Assembly: GCA_039029315.1 (NCBI GenBank) | Contig: JBCCGK010000110.1 | Span: 1-39,284, forward strand | DNA from: JBCCCJ01 sp039029315 | GTDB taxonomy: Bacteria > Bacteroidota > Bacteroidia > J057 | DNA length: 39,284 nt | Direction: 5' to 3' | In this document: piece after piece, positions 16,773 through 27,000 of the stretch | How the letters are laid out: every line of letters begins with the position of its first letter | Numbering within the stretch: the stretch's first letter is position 1 | Notes under the pieces: generated by a model | The model's database searches: none | The model's input: the letters and a program-made list of their open reading frames with translations, nothing else | What the model was told of the DNA's origin: nothing | Position numbers and translations under genes: made by a program

Positions 16773-18080
16773 CTACCCCCACTCAACCCACACCATCTCG
16801 TCCATCCAGGACAATTTGATAGCAGAGATAGACCAGGGCAATTGACTCAATAAAATATCATATGCTTCTTGTTCGACCTGGAGCTGCCAGCCTTCCTGCT
16901 TGTGCGTGAGCTTTCCTTCTCGCTGAAGGAAAGTCTCTCGTAGGCTGTCTGGCTGAGTGTTTTGGAGTTTGCTCCAGTGCTGGATGAGTGCCAGGAGAAG
17001 TGCCTCACTGGCAGTCTTTTCTTTGGTTGTGAGGGCAGAGGGGTACAAGAGGACTTCCTCGAATGGATAGTCACAGAGCAGCTTAAACAACAAGCACTCG
17101 TATTCCGGGACGTCCTCTCGGCCTGTGCATAGATAGGCAAGCAAATGGATGGCTTTTTGCTGAGCAGCGGGATCTTGAAACTGCTTGCCTTCCATAAGGC
17201 CTAACTTTCGGAAAAATTGTCCCAGCCAGGGCCAGAGCAATACGACACCGGCATAGGAGACATAGTGAACGTTGCGCTTGACGTTATAGGTACCAGCCTG
17301 ATGGTAAGGCTGTTCCAGCGTAGAAGATAGCGATGGATTTGCAGGAGGAATCTTTTTGGCGGTTTGTTCAGCAATGAGCTCAGTGCCCTCTGTGTGCCCA
17401 TGTATCAGTTGCCCCAACAATTGTTCTCTTTTGACTGGTGAAAGACCTTGTTGAGCCTTCTGGAGGATCGTGCTTGTTGTAAGCGTGTAGGGAGATATGC
17501 CGGAATCTGTCAGTTGAAGGATCGCCACCACCTCCCGGAAAACAGCTTCCCCAAACTGATAGGCCAAACGTGTGCGGGCTGGCTTCCTAGATAACACCTG
17601 CTTCCATTCAGAGGGGCTGGCAGTAGCCAAAGCTGGCAACACTTTCTCCTCAAAATCCGCCATATGCGCTACCTCAATCCACCAAGGCAAATTGCCGGAA
17701 CGGAGATATTGAAACAGGGCTTCTATGATTTTTCCCTGCTGAGGAGCAATGCTGAGAGATGGTTCCTCGGTCTGCTGTTGGGAGCTCCTATTCTGTTGGA
17801 AACTCGACTGAAGCTCCTTCTCCGCTGCCTGTAGGAAGAGCGTCGGGAGGTCTCGCTCCAATTGCTGGAGAGACACCTGCCCCAGATCGAGCACCAGGGT
17901 ATCCAGCGATACCATCCGATCTGCCGGGGCAAAGCGGTCAAACAGCTGCTCTAGCTGTGCTGAGATTTGATCCTCAAAGATGCGCGTCACCTCTTCCGCA
18001 ATGGGATGGTGATTTTCCCGGGAGGCAAGCTGGACTTCCAGGATCTGCCGCTGGATGATATGTTGTTGAGTGTAGGACAT
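16773..18080 (-). CDS. eCIS tape-measure protein (Afp14-like, CIS_TMP)
   Basis: 435 aa. The N-terminus (HIIQRQILEVQLAS, then LEQLFDRFAP and LDTLVLDLGQVSLQQLE) is the opening signature of contractile injection system tape-measure proteins. The second signature is at about residues 275-335 (YAGVVLLWPWLGQFFRKLGL, then KAIHLLAYLCTG and LLFKLLCDYP). These proteins set tube length during assembly. At 435 aa it is short compared with many family members, which would suggest a short particle if length scales as in Afp/PVC. Its start is 3 bp after the Afp12-like stop, and its end lies 17 bp before the cargo ATG. Confidence 0.88.
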   Translation of the reverse strand: MSYTQQHIIQRQILEVQLASRENHHPIAEEVTRIFEDQISAQLEQLFDRFAPADRMVSLDTLVLDLGQVSLQQLERDLPTLFLQAAEKELQSSFQQNRSSQQQTEEPSLSIAPQQGKIIEALFQYLRSGNLPWWIEVAHMADFEEKVLPALATASPSEWKQVLSRKPARTRLAYQFGEAVFREVVAILQLTDSGISPYTLTTSTILQKAQQGLSPVKREQLLGQLIHGHTEGTELIAEQTAKKIPPANPSLSSTLEQPYHQAGTYNVKRNVHYVSYAGVVLLWPWLGQFFRKLGLMEGKQFQDPAAQQKAIHLLAYLCTGREDVPEYECLLFKLLCDYPFEEVLLYPSALTTKEKTASEALLLALIQHWSKLQNTQPDSLRETFLQREGKLTHKQEGWQLQVEQEAYDILLSQLPWSISAIKLSWMDEMVWVEWG

Positions 18081-18083
18081 GAA

Positions 18084-21000
18084 TTATGGTCTTGTGCCCC
18101 AAAAAGGCAGATTGAGTTGGCGTAAACCAGAGCGATAGACCAGTCCTGTCGCTGGTCCGGGTGGAGTAATATGCTGCCAACAACACTCCTTGCAGTCGAG
18201 CATGACTTCGATGAATTTGTTGTGTGCTTGTACCAACTGTTGCTCGGTGGAAGCAGCCTGCATGAATCGGCTCAGCCAGCGTTTATAGGCATTCTGAAAG
18301 CCATTGAGCGAACGGTTGACCACTGGGAGACTCGTATCCACATCCATCCAGCAGATATGCGCATAGATGTGGGAGGGCAATTCTTCTCGAACCACCCGCT
18401 CGGCATATTGCCGGAAGGCGGGGTCTCGAAACCTGCTGGCTCCCTCCAGTTCTACATGAGGGGCATTATTGATACTGAAATCTCGCTTCCAGCCGGAAGG
18501 AAATACTACCGTCACATGAAAAGAATAGGGATCCATGACCCGATAGCCTTTGCCCTGTTGATCTGGATACAGATTGAACACAGGCAGCAAGCGATGGGTT
18601 AGAATGGGCGAGGGATATCGGATGGTGGGACGTAGCAGGATGTGCTCCAGCAAATAAAATCCTTCGCAGTCCAACTGCTCCTGGTGCCGCCAGAGATATT
18701 GAACAAAAATGTTCATCCCTTGCTGGGCGTCAGTATACGAGAAAAAAGGATTGCTTTCTGCCATGGGGACCCCATTTGCATCCTTTAGGACAAAATGAAA
18801 TGGACCAATGCTATTTTGTTGCGAAGGAGAAATGACATAATGGGAATAGTCCATCGCCCATTGCAGAATCCGGATTTTCTCCTCCTTTTCAGCAACTTCT
18901 CCACTTCCATTTGGAAGGAAAGAGTTGGTGATGCCCGTCAGCTTCATGTTTGCATTGTGCCTGCGAATTTCAAATGCCTGATTATTCAGGAGAGGGAAAT
19001 GCGCCGCATCCAGCAAATTCCAGCTGAGATCGCGTCGCATATACGAATGAAACCCCAGCTTCCTGCTAACTCGCTGTTGAAAACCAGAAACATTGGTGGT
19101 ATTCCAATAATCTGGCGGCTGGCCCACGCCTTTGGGGATGATCTTGCGGTAGTTGAATGCGCGCGCCCGACACGCACTGATGGCGGGCAGTTCTCGCAAG
19201 AAGGTCAGTTTGTCTTCGATCACCTCAGTTGCCGCCTCGGGCTGCTCCAGCATCTGATACATCAGGATGGAGTAGTCTGTGAAGTCCTCTCCGAAGCGAG
19301 CCAGGACATGATTGAGAAAGCGGTTTCTTCGATCGTAAAAAGTCGCTTCCTGCTCTGATTCGGTGGCCAGTTGGCTTTCGTAGTTTGCATATCCCTGGAA
19401 TAAGTTATCCACCCCAGGTACTTCCGCCAAAGTCTGGTAGAAATAGGTCCGATTTACCGTGCCTTGAAGAGAAAAATAGTCTTTCAAATTCACCAACTGG
19501 CTCAGGAAATTGGCGAGGAACTGTTCATAAAACAGCAGATAGCCTTTGAGTTGCAGCGCTTGTGTCTGGCGGGCAGGAGTGGCAGAAGGCGGAAGACCTT
19601 CCTTCCCAATCCCATAGGTCAGCGGAAAATCGTGCTGAATAGAGTAATAGGCTGGGGGTTCCTGGGGGGTGATCTCTGGAAGTTGGGGTACTTCAAGGCC
19701 CGGCAAACTGGGCAAGGGAAACAGGAGAAAATTGACCAGGTCATAGGGGGGGAGAGGCGCATCTCTTAGATTGACATAGGCCTCAAACGCTTGGGATACT
19801 GAATCCTGATCGACTTGCTCCAAACTGAGTTCCAAGCCATTTCTCCTAAAGTTCAGGCAATCTATTGTCCTGGCTACGTCAAGCTTGGGACGAATGAAAT
19901 CTCCAGCCTCCAGCGTGAGGCAATTTCGTACGTTCTCAGCCAGCAGATTCTGATTGAGGTAGCTGCTGATGCTGAAGTTGTGGACGGCAAATATCCCTGG
20001 AATATCCATGAGGATGTTGATGAGATCGGAGGTAAAAACGGCATTTCTGCGTTGTTTGTTGATGAGATCCTCTTGTCGGATATAGCCATGAGTCAGCAGG
20101 GGACCTTCAAAGATATCTTCCAGCAAATAGCCTTGATCCAGCATCTCTTCCAGACTGTGAAAGGGAATGTCAGGGGAGAAAAACTGATGAATCGCCTTGA
20201 GGATGCGGGTAAGCACTTCCCGAGGCTTGGCGTCGGGCATGAGTTCGATGTCCCCGCAGAGGGCGATGTCCTGTTGGCGGATACCAATATACTCACGCAC
20301 AACTTCCCCCAGATTGCGATGGGCATACAGGCGGCTTCGTACGTTTTGTAGGATTAGCCCGATCTCTTCCAATTGGATTTTATAGTGTTCGAGACTTTTG
20401 AAAATGAAGCTCGTAGGAGATAGCTGCCCAGTGAGATTGGATGGTAAGCTATATGCCAGGCTCCTAACTTTGACCTGAATGGTACTGGTATGTAGTACAA
20501 GATTGCTGTCCTTGATTTGGACTGTCAGATCAAGCAGATGCGCATAATGATCATCATCGGTCAGGTTGACCATGCTGCTTAGGCTGACACTCTCAATGCT
20601 TCCCTGCTCCATCCAGATATCCTGAGGTTCCAATTGATCCCAATACGGCAACAGGATTCCCTGGCCAGGGAAAGCAGCCAAGCTGATATAATTGTCGTTC
20701 AGGCGCTGCGGTTGAATTTCCAGTTGAATGGTGTAGAGTCCGTTGGGGACAACGGGCTTTGTCTCAAAACCGGATACGGTATTTTCCTGATAGGTGAGGT
20801 AGGTCGCTTGAGGTTCATTGGGCGGATCGAGTTTCAAACGGCAGAAAAAATCCTGCTCAGAGGATTCGGCTTTGAAGAGGAAGGCATTTTTTACACCACG
20901 CACGACTTTCTCCTGATCCATGATCTTGACATCTATCAGCAGCTTTCGATAGTCGTCAGGGGTGAGGGGGCAATTGGGGAGGACGAGATGTGGGGGGAAA

Positions 21001-21257
21001 AAGATGGGATAGTCCGAACCGACCTGCAAGGGGGTATTCAGCAAATTGGGGATGGGTTGCTGGATGCGGTGCCCAATCTCTGTGATGGCATAACACAAGA
21101 CTTCCAGGATGGTGATTCCAGGATCGTGGATGTTGTGGTCTGTCCAGATTTTGCCCCCTAGCTGGCGGATGTATTCCATACCTGCTTCACGCAGGAACCA
21201 GAAGTCCTTGCTTTTGTGCGCAGGAGGAGCGCTGGATATGGTAGGAGAAGTGATCAT
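18084..21257 (-). CDS. eCIS baseplate protein (Afp12-like, T4 gp7-related)
   Basis: 1057 aa. The N-terminal motif DFWFLREAGMEYIRQLGG followed by WTDHNIHDPGITILEVLCYAITEIGHR is typical of Afp12-type large baseplate wedge subunits, which pair with the Afp11-like subunit around the spike hub. The length fits the family. The C-terminal third carries Trp/Tyr-rich segments and a CKECC cluster near residue 1027 that is unusual. It ends 3 bp before the tape-measure start and begins 6 bp after the unknown 230-aa gene. In Afp and PVC, afp12 directly follows afp11; here four genes separate them. Confidence 0.88.
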   Translation of the reverse strand: MITSPTISSAPPAHKSKDFWFLREAGMEYIRQLGGKIWTDHNIHDPGITILEVLCYAITEIGHRIQQPIPNLLNTPLQVGSDYPIFFPPHLVLPNCPLTPDDYRKLLIDVKIMDQEKVVRGVKNAFLFKAESSEQDFFCRLKLDPPNEPQATYLTYQENTVSGFETKPVVPNGLYTIQLEIQPQRLNDNYISLAAFPGQGILLPYWDQLEPQDIWMEQGSIESVSLSSMVNLTDDDHYAHLLDLTVQIKDSNLVLHTSTIQVKVRSLAYSLPSNLTGQLSPTSFIFKSLEHYKIQLEEIGLILQNVRSRLYAHRNLGEVVREYIGIRQQDIALCGDIELMPDAKPREVLTRILKAIHQFFSPDIPFHSLEEMLDQGYLLEDIFEGPLLTHGYIRQEDLINKQRRNAVFTSDLINILMDIPGIFAVHNFSISSYLNQNLLAENVRNCLTLEAGDFIRPKLDVARTIDCLNFRRNGLELSLEQVDQDSVSQAFEAYVNLRDAPLPPYDLVNFLLFPLPSLPGLEVPQLPEITPQEPPAYYSIQHDFPLTYGIGKEGLPPSATPARQTQALQLKGYLLFYEQFLANFLSQLVNLKDYFSLQGTVNRTYFYQTLAEVPGVDNLFQGYANYESQLATESEQEATFYDRRNRFLNHVLARFGEDFTDYSILMYQMLEQPEAATEVIEDKLTFLRELPAISACRARAFNYRKIIPKGVGQPPDYWNTTNVSGFQQRVSRKLGFHSYMRRDLSWNLLDAAHFPLLNNQAFEIRRHNANMKLTGITNSFLPNGSGEVAEKEEKIRILQWAMDYSHYVISPSQQNSIGPFHFVLKDANGVPMAESNPFFSYTDAQQGMNIFVQYLWRHQEQLDCEGFYLLEHILLRPTIRYPSPILTHRLLPVFNLYPDQQGKGYRVMDPYSFHVTVVFPSGWKRDFSINNAPHVELEGASRFRDPAFRQYAERVVREELPSHIYAHICWMDVDTSLPVVNRSLNGFQNAYKRWLSRFMQAASTEQQLVQAHNKFIEVMLDCKECCWQHITPPGPATGLVYRSGLRQLNLPFWGTRP

Positions 21258-21263
21258 GGCGGT

Positions 21264-21956
21264 TTATTCTTCCTCTTTGGTTTGAGAATCGTCTGCATCC
21301 TTGGTAAGTGGCCGTTTTTCGATGGGGCTTTTTTTGCGGGGAGAGGGTTTGCTTCGAACGGAGACGATTCTTGATGGGAAGTCTAACTTCAGGGAAGCCA
21401 ATGTCACGGCTGACCGAGCTTTCTTGATTTGCTTGTGCAATTTCCCCAGGACTTCTTCAAACTTCATCACAGTTGCTCGATAGGCTTGGAGCGTTTCCTT
21501 TTCCCGGACACCAAGTACCCCATAGAGAAGCTCCTGAGTAGGTAAGAGCTGTTCTCGTTGCTGGGTCGCCTGTTCCCCTATATAGACCAGCAGGCCGGAT
21601 TTGATCTTGTCAAGGGCGGCTTTCTCTGCCAACTCCTCCATGCTGCCCTGAAAGAGGCCGCCATTGATACTGGCGATGACGCCTCCAGCTTCGCCCAACT
21701 GATACCCGAGGATGCGCACCTCTATTGGAACTTCTTCTGCTTCATGGATTTCAGAGATGGTTTCCAGAATTTCTCCGTCTGTAGCGATCACATAGGTACC
21801 TGGGCTCTGGGAGAAGAGATATTCTCTCCTGGGCGTACCGCGAGAGATCTGCAAGGCTTGCCCCTGATCGTCGAGAAGGGCAACATAGGTCTGTTCTTCG
21901 TTAAGGATGACCCGCAAGCGGTTATGCGTTTCTTGTATGTGAACGATTTGTTCCAT
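21264..21956 (-). CDS. Unknown eCIS-operon protein with a basic C-terminal tail
   Basis: 230 aa, not recognised. Residues 1-90 are beta-strand rich (MEQIVHIQETHNRLRVILNE...), about 100-190 are helical with many Lys/Gln, and the last 40 residues are a charged, disordered-looking tail (RSKPSPRKKSPIEKRP, then an acidic end). It sits between the second fibre-like gene (9 bp upstream) and the Afp12-like gene (6 bp downstream), so it is surely co-expressed with the particle. It might be a baseplate accessory, a chaperone or a small cargo. No signal peptide or membrane segment is seen. Confidence 0.65.
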   Translation of the reverse strand: MEQIVHIQETHNRLRVILNEEQTYVALLDDQGQALQISRGTPRREYLFSQSPGTYVIATDGEILETISEIHEAEEVPIEVRILGYQLGEAGGVIASINGGLFQGSMEELAEKAALDKIKSGLLVYIGEQATQQREQLLPTQELLYGVLGVREKETLQAYRATVMKFEEVLGKLHKQIKKARSAVTLASLKLDFPSRIVSVRSKPSPRKKSPIEKRPLTKDADDSQTKEEE

Positions 21957-21965
21957 GATGGGAGC

Positions 21966-22541
21966 TTATTCGAATTGGAGGCCGAAGGGATTAAGATAAA
22001 TTCTGCCAAATATGAATTGGGGGGTTTCTACCTTCAATTCCAGGGACAGGTACCGATAGGTTTGTTGGGGAAGTAGCTGATTGATAAAAACAGTCTCATC
22101 GAATAAGGCAAAGGTTAGACTGATGTTAGGATCCTGATCAATCAATGTATAGCGGGTTCCAGGATTTGATCCATTGAAGTAAGTGATAGGACTTAGGGAC
22201 GGATTGTTAATCGAGAAATCAGTATAGTAGAACAATCGGATGTTTTTTATAGACCCAAATCCCTCGCCATACAATCGGAGACTATTGAGACTCTTTGCTT
22301 TAGGGGGAATGGGAATAAACATTCGATTGATCTTATTTGCATTGTAATTGATGCCAAATTCTGTCACCGAATTCTCTGAAAATGTAATGTTGCTTAAGTT
22401 GTCAGGAATAAAAGAGTGATACCGCCAATTCAATGACTGCTCATTGTAACAGGAATCTATCAAATCGACAAAGTTGGATTCGGACGGGACATCTCCCGTC
22501 TCGAAATAGCTCTTTAAGGTGGACTTGCTTGCGATGGGCAT
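21966..22541 (-). CDS. Second fibre-like protein sharing the fibre N-terminal anchor
   Basis: 191 aa. The N-terminus, with TLKSYFETGDVPSESNFVDLIDS, follows the same pattern as the start of the S74 fibre at 22775-24085 (DLKIAFSNGNIPDQDDF...DVFDS): LK..F..G..P...F.D..DS. This is the attachment segment typical of Bacteroidota phage-like fibres. The rest (about residues 60-191) is beta-strand rich with many Asn, Tyr and Phe, which would suit a receptor-binding or carbohydrate-binding domain, but no family is recognised. It has no S74 chaperone. Host attachment is inferred from the shared anchor and position. Confidence 0.65.
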   Translation of the reverse strand: MPIASKSTLKSYFETGDVPSESNFVDLIDSCYNEQSLNWRYHSFIPDNLSNITFSENSVTEFGINYNANKINRMFIPIPPKAKSLNSLRLYGEGFGSIKNIRLFYYTDFSINNPSLSPITYFNGSNPGTRYTLIDQDPNISLTFALFDETVFINQLLPQQTYRYLSLELKVETPQFIFGRIYLNPFGLQFE

Positions 22542-22599
22542 TGCCTTGTTTTTTGTGGGTTATTTCTATGTTGTTTCTCACAAGTTGAGAGGAATGACC

Positions 22600-22788
22600 T
22601 TAATCAATACTCCCAGCAACAGCTGCTCCATTCTCAACCGGCTGTTTTGTGCTTTCTTTCACTTGCGCCTGCGCTTGTTGTTGGATTTGCTGGATCAGTT
22701 CATATACCTGCGAATAGGGCATGTTGCCCAAGGCAGCCAGGATTTTGTTGGTGTCCTCAAGACTGAGGCTGAGATTAAGGGGTTTCAT
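22600..22788 (-). CDS. Small fibre-associated protein
   Basis: 62 aa. The stretch LSLEDTNKILAALGNMPYSQVYELIQQIQQQAQ is a pattern I associate with small proteins encoded next to tail or fibre genes in phages and phage-like elements; it forms two predicted helices. The last 20 residues look disordered. Its start overlaps the end of the S74 fibre gene by 14 bp, implying translational coupling. The exact role is unknown. Confidence 0.65.
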   Translation of the reverse strand: MKPLNLSLSLEDTNKILAALGNMPYSQVYELIQQIQQQAQAQVKESTKQPVENGAAVAGSID

Positions 22789-24085
22789 TGATTCTCTTTT
22801 CTAAAGTGGTTATTTTTTGGTTGAGTTCTTTAATGGCGTTGATGGTTATGTATTTTAGAATGCTAGCATTCATTACTAATAGATTGTCATTGAAATCGTT
22901 TCCCTTAGGTATGTTGGCTTTCCGGTTGGCACTCATCTTTATTTCGCAAACCATCTCTGGAAATATTTTTTGTACATCTTGGGCTATCAAACCGATGCTT
23001 TCCATTTCTTCTCCAAGTAGCTTATAACTTTTCGGAGCCAACCTGACAAGCTCAGAAAGTCCATATCCCAAATCCTTAATATCAGATTTTAATCTTCCAT
23101 CAGATATGGTGTTAAACAGATCTCCATCTCTTCTCATCACCAGATTTGAATCCATAAAAATCGGATTGACATTTGCATTGATTGGGCCAAACGTAGCGTT
23201 TGTTGTGATTTCATTTTTTAAAACCATCACATTATTGATTGAAGCACCAGACAAATTTGACAATGGCATAAATGCTAGAAACCCAGTTCTGGTACTATCA
23301 GACCCTCCATCTTGTCTAAATGAGATCGCTGTTGTACCTCCTGGCTTACCAGAACACAGTGCCAAGGTTCCCCCATCTGATACAATAGTTACCCCCGAAG
23401 TTACATTCGTCGTTACTCCATCAGTTACATTAGTATCAACTGCTGGTTCATATGTTCCAAAACAAACTGGATTATCTGAATTTAAACCAATAGCATTTAT
23501 AACCAATGGTTTAAGGAAATGAGATTGTATCCAGGAATAATCTTCATGATACCCTAGTCTCAGATTCGATTGCGAGGTCGGTCCTAAAACAAGTGTCTCG
23601 CCATGAGGGGGTTGATTGGAGCTCAAAATCTGGACTTTCCCATTTTCAACCTTTATATCTCCATTCACATGAAGTTTTGCACTTGGAGCAAACCCTTGAT
23701 TGGGTTGCGAAGGCGCAAAGCCGATCCCCACATTCCCACTATCCTCCTGAATGAATAGCCCATCATTCGCCCCCCAAGTCCCAATCACAACCCCTGTCGA
23801 ATGGATGCTTTTGATGTAGTGATTCGTATCCCCCAAAAACAAAATGGCTTCATCAGAATTTGGGTTTCCATACTCTTGATTCCAATGAAGCAGGGCATTC
23901 CCACATACTTCCAGCTTATGATTCAATGTTCCACTGCAACTTATACCTAGATTCCCCTGACTGTCTAGCTGTAGGTGATCATCACTCAGGTGAAAAAATG
24001 AATCAAACACATCACAAAAATCATCCTGATCCGGAATGTTGCCGTTGGAGAAAGCTATTTTGAGATCACTTCTTGGAATCGCCAT
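22775..24085 (-). CDS. Tail fibre with S74 intramolecular chaperone (Afp13-like)
   Basis: 436 aa from the ATG at 24085, which starts the anchor MAIPRSDLKIAFSNGNIPDQ. A beta-rich shaft and head follow, with a GNVGIGFAPS motif common in fibres near residue 120 and a Val/Thr-rich repeat-like stretch near 230-250. The C-terminal 109 residues are a peptidase S74 chaperone starting at SDGRLKSDIKDL (catalytic Ser at about 328), with IGLIAQDVQKIFPEMV downstream. In this family the chaperone trimerises the fibre and cuts itself off before that Ser. It probably binds the target cell. A longer frame begins at 24106 but would overlap the preceding gene. Confidence 0.85.
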   Translation of the reverse strand: MAIPRSDLKIAFSNGNIPDQDDFCDVFDSFFHLSDDHLQLDSQGNLGISCSGTLNHKLEVCGNALLHWNQEYGNPNSDEAILFLGDTNHYIKSIHSTGVVIGTWGANDGLFIQEDSGNVGIGFAPSQPNQGFAPSAKLHVNGDIKVENGKVQILSSNQPPHGETLVLGPTSQSNLRLGYHEDYSWIQSHFLKPLVINAIGLNSDNPVCFGTYEPAVDTNVTDGVTTNVTSGVTIVSDGGTLALCSGKPGGTTAISFRQDGGSDSTRTGFLAFMPLSNLSGASINNVMVLKNEITTNATFGPINANVNPIFMDSNLVMRRDGDLFNTISDGRLKSDIKDLGYGLSELVRLAPKSYKLLGEEMESIGLIAQDVQKIFPEMVCEIKMSANRKANIPKGNDFNDNLLVMNASILKYITINAIKELNQKITTLEKRINETP

Positions 24086-24095
24086 AACACATTTT

Positions 24096-27000
24096 TTAGC
24101 TGACAATAAAAGTTCCGTCGACGATCATCGAGCCAATGCCCGAGATGGCGACTTGCTCGCAGGGATAGTCCCCGGGTGCGAGAATATGAATCTGATGCTG
24201 AGCCGCCGAGACCAGGATGGACCGTGGGGTCGTGGCTTCGGCTATGCCAGAGGTCGCTTCAGGACCGATAACAAAATTGCCACCGATACACTCGTGCCCG
24301 ATGCCATTGCGGAAATGCAACAACTTGAAATTGGTCACGAAGTCGACGTATTCGCGCTCTTCGACAAAGTCGATGAGCATGGATTTGTATACTTTTCCGC
24401 CAAAAATGATGTCCTGCCCTTCCTCGAAGGCCCAGGGCGAGAGAAAGCGGATGATTTCCTCATTTAACTGCCTGGCGTAAAATCCGGGATCATAGCCAGC
24501 TCGGAATCTCACCTGCATGTCCAGCTGGATTTCTTCATAGATGGGATTTAGTACCTCCAATTCGACAAAGAGGGAGACATAGGCTTGCAAGTACTCCAGG
24601 ATTTGGGCTCGTTTGGCTGTGCTCACCCGAGGTTTGAGCAGGTCGATGGCGTTCTGGTTGCGCAGATTGGGAATCACCACCACGGTCACATAACCTGCCT
24701 CGATTTCCTGCTCCTGTGTATAATGATTGATGCACTTGACTTTGTAGATATCGGGAAAGGCTTCCAGCACCAGATGTTCGTAATCCCAGAGGGTGATGGC
24801 CCGCTTCTTGTGGCGCAGTCGCTCGCTTACGCGGGTATAAAAGGCTCGGTCCTGCTCCGCCACCGTTCCCCCAAAAGAGACATAGGGCTGCTGCAATCGC
24901 TTGACTGCTGCTTGCGAAACAGTCAGTTTTTGGATGGTGTTGGCTTCCAGTGGTTGCAGCAGGTGGGCAGGGTCATTTTCCTGGTCCAGCCAAGTCGCCT
25001 GTGCCGCCTGGGCATGGATGGCCCGGAATTTGGCAGCACCAGCAGGAAGATTGTCGAGGGTAGCACGTAGCCAGTGGATGCCTTTGGGTAAGAGGTGGTG
25101 GTCGGTGCTGGCCTTAGCACCAAGGGTGAATTGCATGATGCCAGAGGTCTGCAGAGCATAGGTATGGTCTTCCAGAATTTCCAAACTGCTGAGGACCTTC
25201 CATTCATCTCCACTCAGGATACTCCACTGAATGTCGTCGGAACTGATGGCTACTTCTGGATCACCGCTCCCATCCAGAATCTGGAACAACAAGCTTAGAT
25301 TTTGGGGTGGTTGTAGCTTCTCCAGGCCGATATAAAGACTTCCTTGGGGAAGTTGGGGAAGGAAGAAAGCGGTATCCGGACCATGCAGGCGTCTGCTTCC
25401 GAAGGGCTCGATGTGGAAGAATTGGTCGGGTGCTGCTGTCCCCACCTGGATTTCAATGGAAGAGGTGTAGTCCAGAGAGATATATTTTATTTCAGGGGTG
25501 TAAGGGGGATTGATTACTTCTGGATCACCGCCGACGATATTGGTAGCAAAATCCCTGGCATAGCTTGTATGCCTAAAATCCTCCTCCCCCAATGTCATCC
25601 GAAGAAATCCTCTTTTGATGCCCAGATGGTAGGATTCGAAATCAGGAAGTGCTACCATCCTCCCAATTCCTTCATTCATAGGATTCAAAGCTGCAAATGA
25701 TTGAGAGGGGAAGAGTTTCCAAAGATCGTCCAGAGAGGTCCAGCTACCCTGATCCTGGATTTCTATCTTGGCTTCAAATACCTCATTGCCAGCGGGGACG
25801 GTTCCGTAAGTATGGTTTGCATAATAAGCATTAAAGTCTTCAGGTGCACCAACCCATTCAAAATCCAGCTTCAAGTTGCTCAGTTCTTTACTAAACACTT
25901 CCTGACTCCCAATCAAAAAGGTCGATCCGCTCAGCGGCCGCGCCCCAAATGGAAAAAACTTCCCATTGGCATCCAACGAGCCTTCATCATTTTGCAAAAT
26001 CAAGTTTCTGACTCCCTCTACGTCAACTTCTATGTGAACCTTCTCGATCTCAATTTCTGCATAGGCATCATATGGGAAAGGGAGAGAGGTATCTTTGTTT
26101 AAGAGAATGCGAAGGACCGGAAAACGGGTCTGTAGCTGGTGGCCAAGGGTGTCCGTTTCATAGTTTACCAGTGCATCCTTGTCTAGCCCCAATTCCAGTT
26201 CCAGGATAAGTTGTCCGGGGTTGTGGATGATGCCACCTGTTTGGGTAGGCAAAAAGGAAATGGGAATCCACTCTTTTTCTCCACTTCCCCAAACCGTGAA
26301 GTCTGAGGCTTCTGGAGTTTTTCCGATGGTTCCACTATAATAAACAGTGAGGGTAATCTTTCGAGTCCCTTCCTTCAGCAGCAAAATCGGGGAAGCAATG
26401 GCCAGTCCGATGTCCGCCTCTACCATGTTTTGCTCCACCGCTGGCAGGCCCTGCTGACTTTCGCCAAAGGGGCTCCACATCAAGTCAGCCTTGCCGGCAT
26501 CTTTTCCTTGGCCATCGACTGAATTAGCTACGGGTGCAGCAAAAATGCGAGATTCAAAGCCAACATCTCTCATCACGCTTTTCAGGGAGACGATCTGGGT
26601 CTGGTTGAAGACAGTGTCCTTGTCCAGCTGGTAGGCTCGATTCTGCCCAGAGGGATCCTTACCTGCTTTGAGCAAGGTGCCCGCCTGCAGCAAATGTTGC
26701 TCGACTGTACTGGCCAGTTCGACCAGCACATGCACTTTGTCAGGGATGGCAGTTTTGTGCTGAAATCCGAGGATGTCGCGGTAATAATAATCCAGATGCC
26801 GCTGTCCCAACTCATTGAGATCGTCTTTCAAGTATTCCAGCAATTTGAGGAAGGTCAGAAAGAGGGTCAGGTGCGCATGGAGCTGCTGATCGCGCTGCGC
26901 TTGGGCAAACCAGCGTTCAAAGGTGGCACGGTTGGCGAATTCATGCTGAAAAAAGTGCTCCCACCTGCCGATGGGGAGACCGAGTTGTTCAAGCTGAAAG

